Shown here piece after piece: positions 16,353-23,991 of a DNA stretch of 29,976 nt. How positions within the stretch are numbered: the first letter of the stretch is position 1; each line of letters begins with the position of its first letter. The notes below the pieces were generated by a model. The model made no database searches, had not been told where the DNA came from, and was given only the letters and a program-made list of their open reading frames with translations. Origin of the DNA: Streptomyces roseochromogenus subsp. oscitans DS 12.976 (lineage in GTDB: Bacteria > Actinomycetota > Actinomycetes > Streptomycetales > Streptomycetaceae); assembly GCF_000497445.1 (NCBI RefSeq), contig NZ_CM002285.1:7199247-7229222 (forward strand), read 5' to 3'. The position numbers were made by a program, and so were the translations under genes.

Positions 16353-16396
16353 ATAGGGCGGGCCCCCTGGACTTCGGTCCCGGGGGCCCGCCCTAT
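16353..16396 (+). terminator. Strong hairpin terminator after divIVA
   Basis: Perfect 15-bp arms, ATAGGGCGGGCCCCC (16353-16367) and its complement (16382-16396). After one T/C mismatch an inner GGAC-TTCG-GTCC forms a cUUCGg tetraloop. The stem ends in ATAG/CTAT and is followed by TTTA. It closes the dcw transcript about 40 bp after divIVA and may also act on the opposite strand. Confidence 0.9.
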
Positions 16397-16449
16397 TTAC
16401 GCGGGTTGAGTGACGAAACTCAGGGGCACGAGGAGTCTCGCACAGTAAC

Positions 16450-16495
16450 TGGACTGACCGGCACCTATGAAAATGGACTGACCGGCACCTATGAA
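16450..16495 (+). repeat. Two 22-bp direct repeats between divIVA and ileS
   Basis: A 22-bp unit (16450-16471, beginning TGGACTGACCGGCACC and ending TATGAA) is repeated exactly at 16474-16495 with a 2-bp spacer, period 24. It lies in the convergent gap between the two terminators. No protein frame or known element accounts for it. Confidence 0.9.
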
Positions 16496-16530
16496 GGCGG
16501 CCCGGCCTCCTCACCGGAGACCGGGCCCTT
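16494..16530 (-). terminator. Hairpin terminator for ileS
   Basis: Read on the minus strand, AAGGGCCCGGTCTCC pairs with GGAGGCCGGGCCGCCTT, with one mismatch and a 2-base bulge, around a short loop. It starts 17 bp after the ileS stop. There is no U-tract, which is common for Streptomyces terminators. Confidence 0.7.
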
Positions 16531-16547
16531 CTCAAACCGCTCGGCGC

Positions 16548-19500
16548 TTATGCCTTCCGCAGCCGGAAGGTGAGAGACAGCCCCTCATCGGTGAACGGCT
16601 CACCAAAGCTGTCGTCGCCCTCACCCTGCTGGAAGTCGGTGGCCAAAACCTCGTCGGCGATCAACTCACTGTGCTCAGCCAGCGCGGCGACCACCGCCGG
16701 GTCGGTCGACATCCAGCGCAGAGCGATCCGGTCGGCCACATCCAGCCCGCTGTTCTTACGGGCCTCCTGGATCAGCCGGATCGCGTCACGGGCCAGGCCC
16801 GCCTGCCGCAGCTCCTCGGTGATCTCCAGGTCCAGGGCGACGGTGGCACCCGAGTCGGAGGCCACCGACCAGCCCTCGCGCGGGGTCTCGGTGATGATCA
16901 CCTCGTCCGGGGCGAGCGTGACCGTCTCACCGTCGACCTCCACCGACGCCGTGCCCTCGCGCAGCGCCAGCGACAGCACGGCCGCGTCGGCGGTCGCGAT
17001 CGCCTTCGCCACGTCCTGGACCCGCTTGCCGAACCGCTTGCCCAGCGCACGGAAGTTGGCCTTGGCGGTGGTGTCCACCAGGCTGCCGCCCACCTCGGAC
17101 AGCGAGGCCAGCGAGGAGACGTTCAGCTCCTCGGTGATCTGGGTGTGCAGCTCCGGGTCCAGGGACTCGAAGCCGGTCGCGGCGATCAGCGCGCGAGACA
17201 GCGGCTGACGCGTCTTGACGCCGGACTCCGCGCGCGTGGCCCGGCCCAGCTCCACCAGGCGGCGGACCAGAACCATCTGCTTCGACAGCTCCGGGTCGAT
17301 CGCCGACAGGTCCGCCTCCGGCCAGGCCGCCAGGTGCACGGACTCCGGGGCGCCCGGGGTCACCGGCGCGACCAGGTCCTGCCAGACCCGCTCGGTGATG
17401 AACGGGACGATCGGCGCCATCAGCTTCGTGACCGTCTCCAGCACCTCGTGCAGCGTGCGCAGCGCGGCCTTGTCGCCCTGCCAGAAGCGGCGGCGCGAGC
17501 GACGGACGTACCAGTTGGACAGGTCGTCGACGAACGCGGACAGCAGCTTGCCGGCGCGCTGGGTGTCGTACGCCTCCAGCGCCTGGGTCACCTGGTCGGT
17601 GAGGGCGTGCAGTTCGGACAGCAGCCAGCGGTCGATCAGCGGGCGCTCGGCCGGGGCCGGGTCCGCCGCACTGGGCGCCCACGCGGACGTACGGGCGTAC
17701 AGCGCCTGGAAGGCGACCGTGTTCCAGTAGGTCAGCAGGGTCTTGCGGACGACCTCCTGGATGGTGCCGTGGCCGACCCGGCGGGCCGCCCACGGGGAGC
17801 CGCCGGCCGCCATGAACCAGCGCACCGCGTCGGCGCCGTTGGCGTCCATGAGCGGGATCGGCTGCAGGATGTTGCCCAGGTGCTTGGACATCTTGCGGCC
17901 GTCCTCGGCGAGGATGTGGCCCAGGCAGACGACGTTCTCGTACGACGACTTGTCGAAGACGAGGGTGCCGACGGCCATCAGCGTGTAGAACCAGCCGCGG
18001 GTCTGGTCGATCGCCTCGGAGATGAACTGCGCCGGGTACCGGCTCTCGAACAGCTCCTTGTTCTTGTACGGGTAGCCCCACTGCGCGAACGGCATCGAGC
18101 CCGAGTCGTACCAGGCGTCGATGACCTCCGGCACGCGCGTGGCCGTCTTTCCGCAGCCCTCCTGGGGGCAGTCGAAGGTGACCTCGTCGATGTACGGGCG
18201 GTGCGGGTCGAGGTTCGACTGGGCGGCGCCGGACAGCTCGGTCAGCTCGGCGCGGGAGCCCACGCAGGTGAGGTGGTCGTCCTCGCAGCGCCAGACCGGC
18301 AGCGGGGTGCCCCAGTAGCGGTTGCGGGACAGCGCCCAGTCGATGTTGTTGTTCAGCCAGTCGCCGTACCGGCCGTGCTTGACCGTCTCGGGGTACCAGT
18401 TGGTCTTCTCGTTCTCCTGGACGAGGCGGTCCTTGATCGCCGTCGTGCGGATGTACCAGGACGGCTGTGCGTAGTAGAGCAGCGCGGTGTGGCAGCGCCA
18501 GCAGTGCGGGTAGCTGTGCTCGTACGGGATGTGCTTGAAGAGCAGACCGCGCTGCTGGAGGTCCTCGGTGAGCTTTTCGTCCGCCTTCTTGAAGAAGACG
18601 CCGCCCACCAGCGGGACGTCCTCCTCGAAGGTGCCGTCCGGGCGGACCGGGTTGACCACGGGCAGGCCGTACGCGCGGCAGACCTTGAGGTCGTCCTCAC
18701 CGAAGGCGGGGGACTGGTGCACCAGACCCGTACCGTCCTCGGTGGTGACGTAGTCGGCGTTGACCACGTAGTGCGCCGGCTCCGGGCTGTGCCCATTGGT
18801 TCCCTCGCCGACGCTCGGGAACTCGACCAGCTCGAACGGACGTTGGTACGTCCAGCGCTCCATCTCGGCGCCGGTGAAGGTCTGCCCCGTGGTCTCCCAG
18901 CCCTCGCCGAGCGCCTTGGCGACGAGCTGCTCGGCGACGACGAGCTTCTCCTCACCGTCGGTCGCGACGACATAGGTGACCTCCGGGTGCGCGGCGACCG
19001 CCGTGTTGGACACCAGGGTCCAGGGGGTCGTCGTCCACACCAGGAGTGCGGCCTCGCCGGCGAGCGGACCGGAGGTGAGCGGGAAACGGACGTACACGGA
19101 CGGGTCGACGACCGTCTCGTAGCCCTGTGCCAGCTCGTGGTCGGACAGGCCGGTACCGCAGCGCGGGCACCAGGGGGCGACGCGGTGGTCCTGTACCAGC
19201 AGGCCCTTGCCGAAGATCTCCTTCAGCGACCACCAGACGGACTCCACGTACTCGGGGTCCATGGTGCGGTAGGCGTCGTCCAGGTCGACCCAGTAGCCCA
19301 TGCGGGTCGTCAGCGCGGCGAAGGCGTCGGTGTGCCGGGTCACCGACTCGCGGCACTTCGCGTTGAACTCGGCGATGCCGTACGCCTCGATGTCCTGTTT
19401 GCCCGAGAAGCCCAGCTCCTTCTCGACCGCCAGCTCCACCGGCAGGCCATGGCAGTCCCAGCCGGCCTTGCGGGCCACGTGGTAGCCGCGCATGGTGCGG

Positions 19501-19724
19501 AAGCGGGGGAAGACGTCCTTGAAGACGCGCGCCTCGATGTGGTGGGCGCCGGGCATGCCGTTCGCGGTGGGCGGGCCCTCGTAGAACACCCACTCCGGGC
19601 GGCCCTCGGACTGCTCCAGGCTCTTGGCGAAGATCTTCTGCTCGCGCCAGAAGTCGAGCACGGCGTGCTCAAGAGCGGGCAGGTCGACCTGTGCGGGCAC
19701 CTGGCGGTACGTCGGCGCTGTCAT
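16548..19724 (-). CDS. ileS: Isoleucyl-tRNA synthetase, type 2, with GAHH in place of HIGH
   Basis: Charges tRNA-Ile with isoleucine. It is a class I synthetase of 1058 residues, the size of the long type-2 (eukaryote-like) IleRS. The catalytic N-terminal region reads EGPPTANGMPGAHH: the HIGH signature is replaced by Gly59-Ala60-His61-His62. It is followed by GWDCHGLPVE, the large CP1 editing domain (with a WCPRCGTG metal site), HCWRCH, the KMSKH variant of KMSKS (611-615), and the anticodon-binding C-terminal part. A GXHH arrangement has been reported in type-2 IleRS that is hyper-resistant to mupirocin. ATG 19724 has GGAGG (19735-19739) 10 nt upstream. Expression is probably controlled by the T-box leader. 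The stop is TAA. Confidence 0.97.
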   Translation of the reverse strand: MTAPTYRQVPAQVDLPALEHAVLDFWREQKIFAKSLEQSEGRPEWVFYEGPPTANGMPGAHHIEARVFKDVFPRFRTMRGYHVARKAGWDCHGLPVELAVEKELGFSGKQDIEAYGIAEFNAKCRESVTRHTDAFAALTTRMGYWVDLDDAYRTMDPEYVESVWWSLKEIFGKGLLVQDHRVAPWCPRCGTGLSDHELAQGYETVVDPSVYVRFPLTSGPLAGEAALLVWTTTPWTLVSNTAVAAHPEVTYVVATDGEEKLVVAEQLVAKALGEGWETTGQTFTGAEMERWTYQRPFELVEFPSVGEGTNGHSPEPAHYVVNADYVTTEDGTGLVHQSPAFGEDDLKVCRAYGLPVVNPVRPDGTFEEDVPLVGGVFFKKADEKLTEDLQQRGLLFKHIPYEHSYPHCWRCHTALLYYAQPSWYIRTTAIKDRLVQENEKTNWYPETVKHGRYGDWLNNNIDWALSRNRYWGTPLPVWRCEDDHLTCVGSRAELTELSGAAQSNLDPHRPYIDEVTFDCPQEGCGKTATRVPEVIDAWYDSGSMPFAQWGYPYKNKELFESRYPAQFISEAIDQTRGWFYTLMAVGTLVFDKSSYENVVCLGHILAEDGRKMSKHLGNILQPIPLMDANGADAVRWFMAAGGSPWAARRVGHGTIQEVVRKTLLTYWNTVAFQALYARTSAWAPSAADPAPAERPLIDRWLLSELHALTDQVTQALEAYDTQRAGKLLSAFVDDLSNWYVRRSRRRFWQGDKAALRTLHEVLETVTKLMAPIVPFITERVWQDLVAPVTPGAPESVHLAAWPEADLSAIDPELSKQMVLVRRLVELGRATRAESGVKTRQPLSRALIAATGFESLDPELHTQITEELNVSSLASLSEVGGSLVDTTAKANFRALGKRFGKRVQDVAKAIATADAAVLSLALREGTASVEVDGETVTLAPDEVIITETPREGWSVASDSGATVALDLEITEELRQAGLARDAIRLIQEARKNSGLDVADRIALRWMSTDPAVVAALAEHSELIADEVLATDFQQGEGDDSFGEPFTDEGLSLTFRLRKA

Positions 19725-19975
19725 CTGCGAGCATCCTCCAACGGACTTGCTGCCTTCCGTCGGAGGGACGAGAGCCTTCGATCCTGTCTACGCCGTGTGC
19801 GGCGCGCTCCCGCGGTACCACCCTCCTTGGCCCTCCGTCGCGCCGTACACGCCGGTGAGCCCCCTCATTGGGGTCGCGAAGCCGGTTCTACTCGCCGCAG
19901 CACTCTGGCTGCGGCTTTCTTCCGGCGGCTCCGGGGTGATCTTCACGCCGCGCTCACCCCCGGGCTCACACCGTC
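19725..19975 (-). promoter_or_regulatory. Translational T-box leader of ileS (Ile, AUC specifier)
   Basis: All parts can be read on the minus strand. Stem I: CCGGGGGTGA (19954-19963) pairs with TCACCCCGG (19931-19939), the short form known from actinobacteria, with specifier ATC at 19938-19940 after GAAG. Stem III: GCCGCAGC/GCTGCGGC (19894-19915). Antisequestrator: GGAGGG (19821-19826), bulge TGGTACC (19814-19820), GCGGGAGC (19806-19813), pairing with GCTCTCGT (19768-19775) and CCCTCC (19762-19767). Competing sequestrator: 19756-19766 pairs with 19735-19745 and hides the GGAGG Shine-Dalgarno. Uncharged tRNA-Ile binding the bulge should free the ribosome site. The 5' boundary is approximate. 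Confidence 0.92.
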
Positions 19976-20037
19976 CCCGGGTCGCTCTGGGCTGCGTACG
20001 CCGCTACTCGTCCCCATCCACGCTTCTCGCTCCGCCC

Positions 20038-20043
20038 AGTGTA
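20038..20043 (-). promoter_or_regulatory. Possible -10 box of the ileS transcript
   Basis: TACACT on the minus strand fits TANNNT and would start a leader of about 300 nt, enough to include the whole T-box. No convincing -35 is seen 17-19 bp upstream. Confidence 0.3.
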
Positions 20044-20101
20044 CGGCGCCCCGCGGACAGCGGCTGACCGGTTTTCCGCGCGGTACGGCCGTGGGCGGCG
20101 T

Positions 20102-20165
20102 GACCGGCCCGGATGACCCGAATGGCGCGAGGCGGGCGCTCGGGTCCGGGGAGGCCAGGCCGGTC
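20102..20165. other. Long interrupted inverted repeat in the ileS / dksA-like divergent gap
   Basis: GACCGGCC (20102-20109) pairs with GGCCGGTC (20158-20165). Inside it CCGG (20109-20112), ACCCGA (20116-20121) and GCGC (20125-20128) pair with CCGG (20146-20149), TCGGGT (20140-20145) and GCGC (20136-20139), around a 7-base loop. Left-arm bulges are two ATG triplets; the right arm has an 8-base bulge. Function unknown. The remaining bases from 20044 to 20249 show nothing else I can support. Confidence 0.45.
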
Positions 20166-20249
20166 GGATTACCCGCCGGGGAGCTGGGCACAACGGATGC
20201 AGGCCCGTTGCGTGGGGGTGAGGGCGGGCGAATCGGGCGGTGTGCCCCG

Positions 20250-20278
20250 TTGCCGCGGGACTCAAGTCGATTTATCGT
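20250..20278 (+). promoter_or_regulatory. Putative promoter of the dksA-like gene
   Basis: TTGCCG (20250-20255), 17 bases, then TATCGT (20273-20278). This resembles TTGACR-N17-TANNNT and predicts a leader of about 43 nt with AAGGGG 8 nt before the ATG. Confidence 0.4.
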
Positions 20279-20327
20279 CCCAGCACGATTCGCGAACAAG
20301 ATCACAATATGTGAAGGGGTCGCGGCC

Positions 20328-21665
20328 ATGGTGGCGAAAAAGACCGCCGTACAGCAGCCGGCGACCGGCCGGCGCAGGGGCGCGGCCGCCTCCGGTGCAG
20401 CGGCTGCGCCTGTTGGCGAGGCCAAGGCAGTGGCCGGCAAGAAGAGGGCGACCGGGGGGAGGGGCGCGGAGCCGGCCGCGAAGAAGCCGGCGCGGAAAGA
20501 AGCGGCCGTGAAGGAGCCCGCCGCCGGGAAGACGACCGCGAAGACGGCCGCCGCCGGAAAGACGACCGGAAAGACGGCCGGGAAGAAGGCCGCGGCGAAG
20601 GAGACGGCCGCAAGGAAGACGGCTGTCAAGGAGATGGCTGCCGAGAAGGCCGCGGCGAAGAAGAACGAGGTCAGGAAGGCCGAGGCCAAAAAGACTGCGG
20701 CCAGGAAGGCCGAGGCCGAGGAGACGGCCGCCAAGGCCACCAAGAAGACCGCCGCCACGAAGTCCGGGACGAAGGAGACGGTGGCCGAGAAGGCGGCGGT
20801 GAAGGAAATGGCCGGAGAGAGGGCGGCCGCCGACAAGACCGGTGGCAGGAAGGCCGGCGCCAGGAAGGCGGCTTCCGAGGAGGCACCGGGCAAGGGGACC
20901 GCGGCCAAGAAGACCACAGCAAAGACGGCCGTTGCCGAGAAGGCGCCGGCCACGGAGGCCGTCGGCAAGCAGGCCGTCGGCAACAAGACCGTTGGCAAGA
21001 AGGCCGCCGGGAAGAAGGCGGCGGTGAAAGGGGTGGCGGAGGCGGAGGAGACGGCCGTCAGGAAGCCGGCGGCGAAGAAGGCCGGCGGCAGGAAGGCGGC
21101 CGCCGAGGGCGTCTCCACGGAGACGGCCGATGCGAGCACGGCCAAGAAAGCGGGCGCGGCGCGGGCCGCGAAGCAGACGGGAGCCACGACAGTGGTTGCG
21201 AAGAAGACTCCTGGCACGGCCACGGCGGAGAGCGCCGTTCCCAAGGCGCGGGTCGCCGCCGCGGAACCCGGCGAGCTGGCGGTGCGCCCCGGCGAGGACC
21301 CCTGGACCTCGGAAGAGGTCGCCGAGGCCCGCGCCGGACTGCTGTCCGAGGTGGAGCGGCTGCGCGCCGAGATCAGCAACTCCGAGGCTTCCCTGGTGGG
21401 CCTGATGCGGGACTCCGGGGACGGCGCGGGAGACGACCAGGCCGACACCGGAACCAAGAACATCGCGCGTGAGCACGAGATGGCGCTGGCCGCCAACGCG
21501 CGCGACATGCTGGTCCAGAACGAGCACGCCCTGGAGCGGCTGGACGCGGGCACCTACGGCCTCTGCGAGAACTGCGGCAACCCCATCGGCAAGGCCCGGA
21601 TGCAGGCCTTCCCCAGGGCCACGCTGTGCGTCGAGTGCAAGCAGAAGCAGGAACGCCGCTCCTGA
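20328..21665 (+). CDS. DksA/TraR-type zinc-finger protein with long Lys/Ala-rich N-terminal tail
   Basis: The C-terminal 120 residues (about 325-445) form a DksA/TraR module: a helical hairpin whose turn holds acidic residues (GDGAGDDQADTGT), then a C4 zinc finger, Cys413, Cys416, Cys434 and Cys437 (CENCGNPIG and CVECK). Such proteins bind the RNA polymerase secondary channel. The first roughly 320 residues are Lys/Ala/Thr-rich repeats of the AAKKTA kind, like histone H1 or the tails of actinobacterial HU proteins, and could bind nucleic acid. ATG 20328 has AAGGGG 8 nt upstream. The frame is open far upstream, antisense to ileS, but only this part carries a domain. 445 residues. Most DksA proteins are about 150 residues. 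Confidence 0.88.
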   Translation: MVAKKTAVQQPATGRRRGAAASGAAAAPVGEAKAVAGKKRATGGRGAEPAAKKPARKEAAVKEPAAGKTTAKTAAAGKTTGKTAGKKAAAKETAARKTAVKEMAAEKAAAKKNEVRKAEAKKTAARKAEAEETAAKATKKTAATKSGTKETVAEKAAVKEMAGERAAADKTGGRKAGARKAASEEAPGKGTAAKKTTAKTAVAEKAPATEAVGKQAVGNKTVGKKAAGKKAAVKGVAEAEETAVRKPAAKKAGGRKAAAEGVSTETADASTAKKAGAARAAKQTGATTVVAKKTPGTATAESAVPKARVAAAEPGELAVRPGEDPWTSEEVAEARAGLLSEVERLRAEISNSEASLVGLMRDSGDGAGDDQADTGTKNIAREHEMALAANARDMLVQNEHALERLDAGTYGLCENCGNPIGKARMQAFPRATLCVECKQKQERRS

Positions 21666-21708
21666 GCGTGCCGGGCCGTGCCGTAGTCTCGTCCTCAGTC
21701 AGGCACCT

Positions 21709-21714
21709 AGGTTG
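21709..21714 (+). promoter_or_regulatory. Possible -10 box before lspA
   Basis: TAGGTT ends 10 bp before the lspA GTG and would give a very short leader. The -35 region is poor. GAGGGA (21715-21720) lies 4 nt before the GTG and may instead serve as the ribosome site on a longer transcript. Confidence 0.25.
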
Positions 21715-21724
21715 AGGGACTCAC

Positions 21725-22366
21725 GTGGCAGAGGCGGAGCGCATCATCGGTACGCCGGACACCCCGAACGACAGCGGCGAGCAGCCGGCGGCAGGCGCGT
21801 CCGCCGGTTCCGGTGCGTCCGCCGCGCCCGGTGTGTCCGGAGCGGGCGAGCGACAGGCCCCGGCGGACGTGCGGGGCCCCCGCGGGCGCCGGATCGCTCT
21901 GCTGTTCGCGGTGGCCGCGTTCGCGTACGCCCTCGACCTGATCAGCAAGACGATCGTGGTCGCCAAGCTGGAGGGCCATGCGCCGATCAAGGTCATCGGG
22001 GACTGGCTGGAGCTGAACGCCATCCGCAACCCGGGCGCGGCCTTCGGCTTCGGCGCGGCCTTCACGATCATCTTCACCCTGATCGCCGCGGCCGTGATCG
22101 TGGTGATCATGCGCCTGGCCCGCAAGCTCTACAGCTACCCGTGGGCCATCGCGCTCGGCCTGCTGCTCGGCGGCGCCCTCGGCAACCTCACCGACCGGAT
22201 CTTCCGCTCACCGGGCGTCTTCGAGGGCAAGGTCGTGGACTTCATCGCGCCCAAGGGCTTCGCTGTGTTCAACCTCGCGGACTCGGCGATCGTGTGCGGC
22301 GGCATCCTGATCGTGCTGCTCTCCTTCCGGGGCCTTGACCCGGACGGCACGGTCCACAAGGACTGA
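21725..22366 (+). CDS. lspA: Lipoprotein signal peptidase LspA
   Basis: Membrane aspartic protease that removes signal peptides from diacylated prolipoproteins. A Gly/Ala/Pro-rich cytoplasmic tail of about 55 residues precedes four membrane segments (starting near residues 56, 108, 138 and 185). Family motifs are NPGAAFG (102-108), [11 protein letters not shown] (149-159), VVDFI with catalytic Asp172 and FNLADSAI with catalytic Asp186. The length is 213 residues; the extension over the 160-170-residue enzymes is the N-terminal tail, common in actinobacteria. GTG 21725 has GAGGGA 4 nt upstream. The last codons are duplicated just after the stop. Confidence 0.95.
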   Translation: MAEAERIIGTPDTPNDSGEQPAAGASAGSGASAAPGVSGAGERQAPADVRGPRGRRIALLFAVAAFAYALDLISKTIVVAKLEGHAPIKVIGDWLELNAIRNPGAAFGFGAAFTIIFTLIAAAVIVVIMRLARKLYSYPWAIALGLLLGGALGNLTDRIFRSPGVFEGKVVDFIAPKGFAVFNLADSAIVCGGILIVLLSFRGLDPDGTVHKD

Positions 22367-22392
22367 GGCCGCGGCACGGTCCGCAAGGACCG
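22345..22392 (+). repeat. Imperfect duplication of the lspA 3' end
   Basis: The last 21-22 bases of lspA (22345-22365, CGGCACGGTCCACAAGGAC then TG) recur at 22372-22392 with two changes, period 27. Each copy folds into a small hairpin: GTCC-ACAA-GGAC, and GGTCC-GCAA-GGACC with a GNRA-type loop. The second copy is noncoding. Confidence 0.75.
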
Positions 22393-22454
22393 GCGCCAGA
22401 GTTCTCGACAGCCGGTTTTCCACAGGCTCGTTCGGGCCGGTTCCACCCGTCCGG

Positions 22455-22460
22455 CATACT
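22455..22460 (+). promoter_or_regulatory. Possible leaderless promoter -10 of the rluD-like gene
   Basis: CATACT ends 6 bp before the GTG at 22467, the spacing expected for a leaderless mRNA. No Shine-Dalgarno is seen apart from a short GACGGG. TTCGGG (22431-22436) lies 18 bp upstream as a weak -35. Confidence 0.35.
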
Positions 22461-22466
22461 CGACGG

Positions 22467-23411
22467 GTGAGCACGATTCCCGAGATCCGTACCCTGCCCG
22501 TGCCCGACGGCCTGGAGGGCGAGCGCGTCGACGCCGCCATCTCCCGCATGTTCGGCTTCTCCCGCACGAAGGCGGCCGAGCTGGCCGCGGCCGGCAAGGT
22601 GCAGGTCGACGGCACGGTGGTCGGCAAGTCCGAGCGCGTGAGCGGCGGCGCCTGGCTCGAGGTCGAGATGCCGCAGGCGCCCGCGCCCGTGCAGGTGGTC
22701 GCCGAGCCGGTCGAGGGCATGGAGATCGTGCACGACGACGAGGACGTGGTCGTGATCGTCAAGCCGGTCGGCGTGGCCGCTCACCCGTCGCCGGGCTGGA
22801 GCGGCCCCACCGTCATCGGCGGCCTCGCCGCCGCCGGGTACCGGATCTCCACCTCCGGCGCCGCCGAGCGCCAGGGCATCGTGCACCGCCTGGACGTCGG
22901 CACCTCGGGCCTCATGGTCGTCGCGAAGTCGGAGCGGGCGTACACGTCGCTCAAGCGCCAGTTCAAGGAGCGCACGGTCGACAAGCGCTACCACACCCTC
23001 GTCCAGGGCCACCCGGATCCGACGAGCGGCACGATCGACGCACCGATCGGCCGCCACCCGAACCACGACTACAAGTGGGCGGTCACGGCCGACGGCAAGC
23101 CCTCCGTGACGCACTACGACCTCATCGAGGCGTTCCGCGCCGCCTCCCTGCTGGACGTGAAGCTGGAGACCGGCCGCACCCACCAGATCCGGGTGCACAT
23201 GTCCGCCCACCGCCACCCCTGCGTCGGCGACCTCACCTACGGCGCCGACCCCACCCTCGCCAAGCGGCTGCGGCTGACCCGCCAGTGGCTGCACGCGGTG
23301 CGCCTCGGTTTCGAGCACCCCGGGGACGGCCAGTGGGTGGAGTTCGTGAGCGAGTACCCGGAGGACCTGCAGCAGGCCCTTGACCAGGTCCGCGAGGAGA
23401 CGTACGCGTGA
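22467..23411 (+). CDS. RluA-family 23S rRNA pseudouridine synthase (RluD-like)
   Basis: Isomerises uridine to pseudouridine, in the RluD group at helix 69 of 23S rRNA. An N-terminal S4 RNA-binding domain (about 17-65, with [20 protein letters not shown]) precedes the catalytic domain containing [15 protein letters not shown], where Asp143 is the expected nucleophile, and a late [12 protein letters not shown] motif. The length from GTG 22467 is 314 residues. The frame is open to 22335, but that upstream part overlaps lspA and is not conserved-looking. lspA followed by this gene is a common bacterial pairing. The stop overlaps the GNAT start as GTGA. Target site is inferred from family only. 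Confidence 0.92.
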   Translation: MSTIPEIRTLPVPDGLEGERVDAAISRMFGFSRTKAAELAAAGKVQVDGTVVGKSERVSGGAWLEVEMPQAPAPVQVVAEPVEGMEIVHDDEDVVVIVKPVGVAAHPSPGWSGPTVIGGLAAAGYRISTSGAAERQGIVHRLDVGTSGLMVVAKSERAYTSLKRQFKERTVDKRYHTLVQGHPDPTSGTIDAPIGRHPNHDYKWAVTADGKPSVTHYDLIEAFRAASLLDVKLETGRTHQIRVHMSAHRHPCVGDLTYGADPTLAKRLRLTRQWLHAVRLGFEHPGDGQWVEFVSEYPEDLQQALDQVREETYA

Positions 23412-23875
23412 GCGTGCCGTACAGCGTCCGGATCGCCGAGGGCCCCGCCGACCGCGAGGCCTGCTTCGCGGTCCGCAAGGAGGTCTTCGTCCAGGAGCAG
23501 GGCGTCGCCGAGGACCTCGAGTACGACGCCTACGACGCGGTCGCCGTGCATGTCCTGGCGGTCCGCGAGGACGGAGCGCCGCTCGGCACCGGGCGGCTGC
23601 TGCACGGTGCGGTCGCGGCGGAGAAGACCGGTGGGGACGCGTCGGTGGGCTCCCTGGGCCGGCTCGCCGTCTCCCGCGAGGCCCGCGGGCTGGGCGTCGG
23701 CGTGGCTCTGGTCCGAGCCATCGAGGACGCGGCACGTGCGCGTGGTCTCACCGCAGTGGACCTGCACGCCCAGACCCACGCCCTGGGCTTCTACGAGCGC
23801 CTCGGCTACGCGCCGTACGGTCCGGAGTTCCCGGACGCCGGCATCCCGCACCGCGCGATGCGCCGCGTCCTGTAG
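23408..23875 (+). CDS. GNAT-family N-acetyltransferase
   Basis: Small acetyl-CoA-dependent acyltransferase of 155 residues, ElaA-like in its N-terminus ([21 protein letters not shown]). The acetyl-CoA-binding motif is [23 protein letters not shown] (Q/RxxGxG/A form, about 78-100), followed by the C-terminal [16 protein letters not shown] segment typical of GNAT motif B. The substrate cannot be told. GTG 23408 overlaps the stop of the pseudouridine synthase gene, implying co-translation. Family assignment is sure; function is unknown. Confidence 0.88.
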   Translation: MSVPYSVRIAEGPADREACFAVRKEVFVQEQGVAEDLEYDAYDAVAVHVLAVREDGAPLGTGRLLHGAVAAEKTGGDASVGSLGRLAVSREARGLGVGVALVRAIEDAARARGLTAVDLHAQTHALGFYERLGYAPYGPEFPDAGIPHRAMRRVL

Positions 23876-23943
23876 GCGGTGCCTCGCGCCTTGTCGGCGC
23901 TGCGTCGCACCTTGCGGCGGCAGGCGTTCCCGCCGGTCGGATG

Positions 23944-23960
23944 GCAGGCTTGAGGCCTGC
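23944..23960 (+). other. Small hairpin before the antiporter gene
   Basis: GCAGGC (23944-23949) and GCCTGC (23955-23960) flank a 5-base loop, 69 bp after the GNAT stop. There is no T-tract. It could be a weak terminator. Confidence 0.35.
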
Positions 23961-23991
23961 TGTGTGATCGTCGAACCCCGGAGCGCCGGCC

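Noticed and set aside
16491..20327. A + strand frame open from 16491 that joins the dksA-like gene, suggesting a 1724-residue protein
   Set aside because: It is antisense to ileS, is Arg/Val/Leu/Gly low-complexity, and has no domain until the Shine-Dalgarno-supported ATG at 20328.
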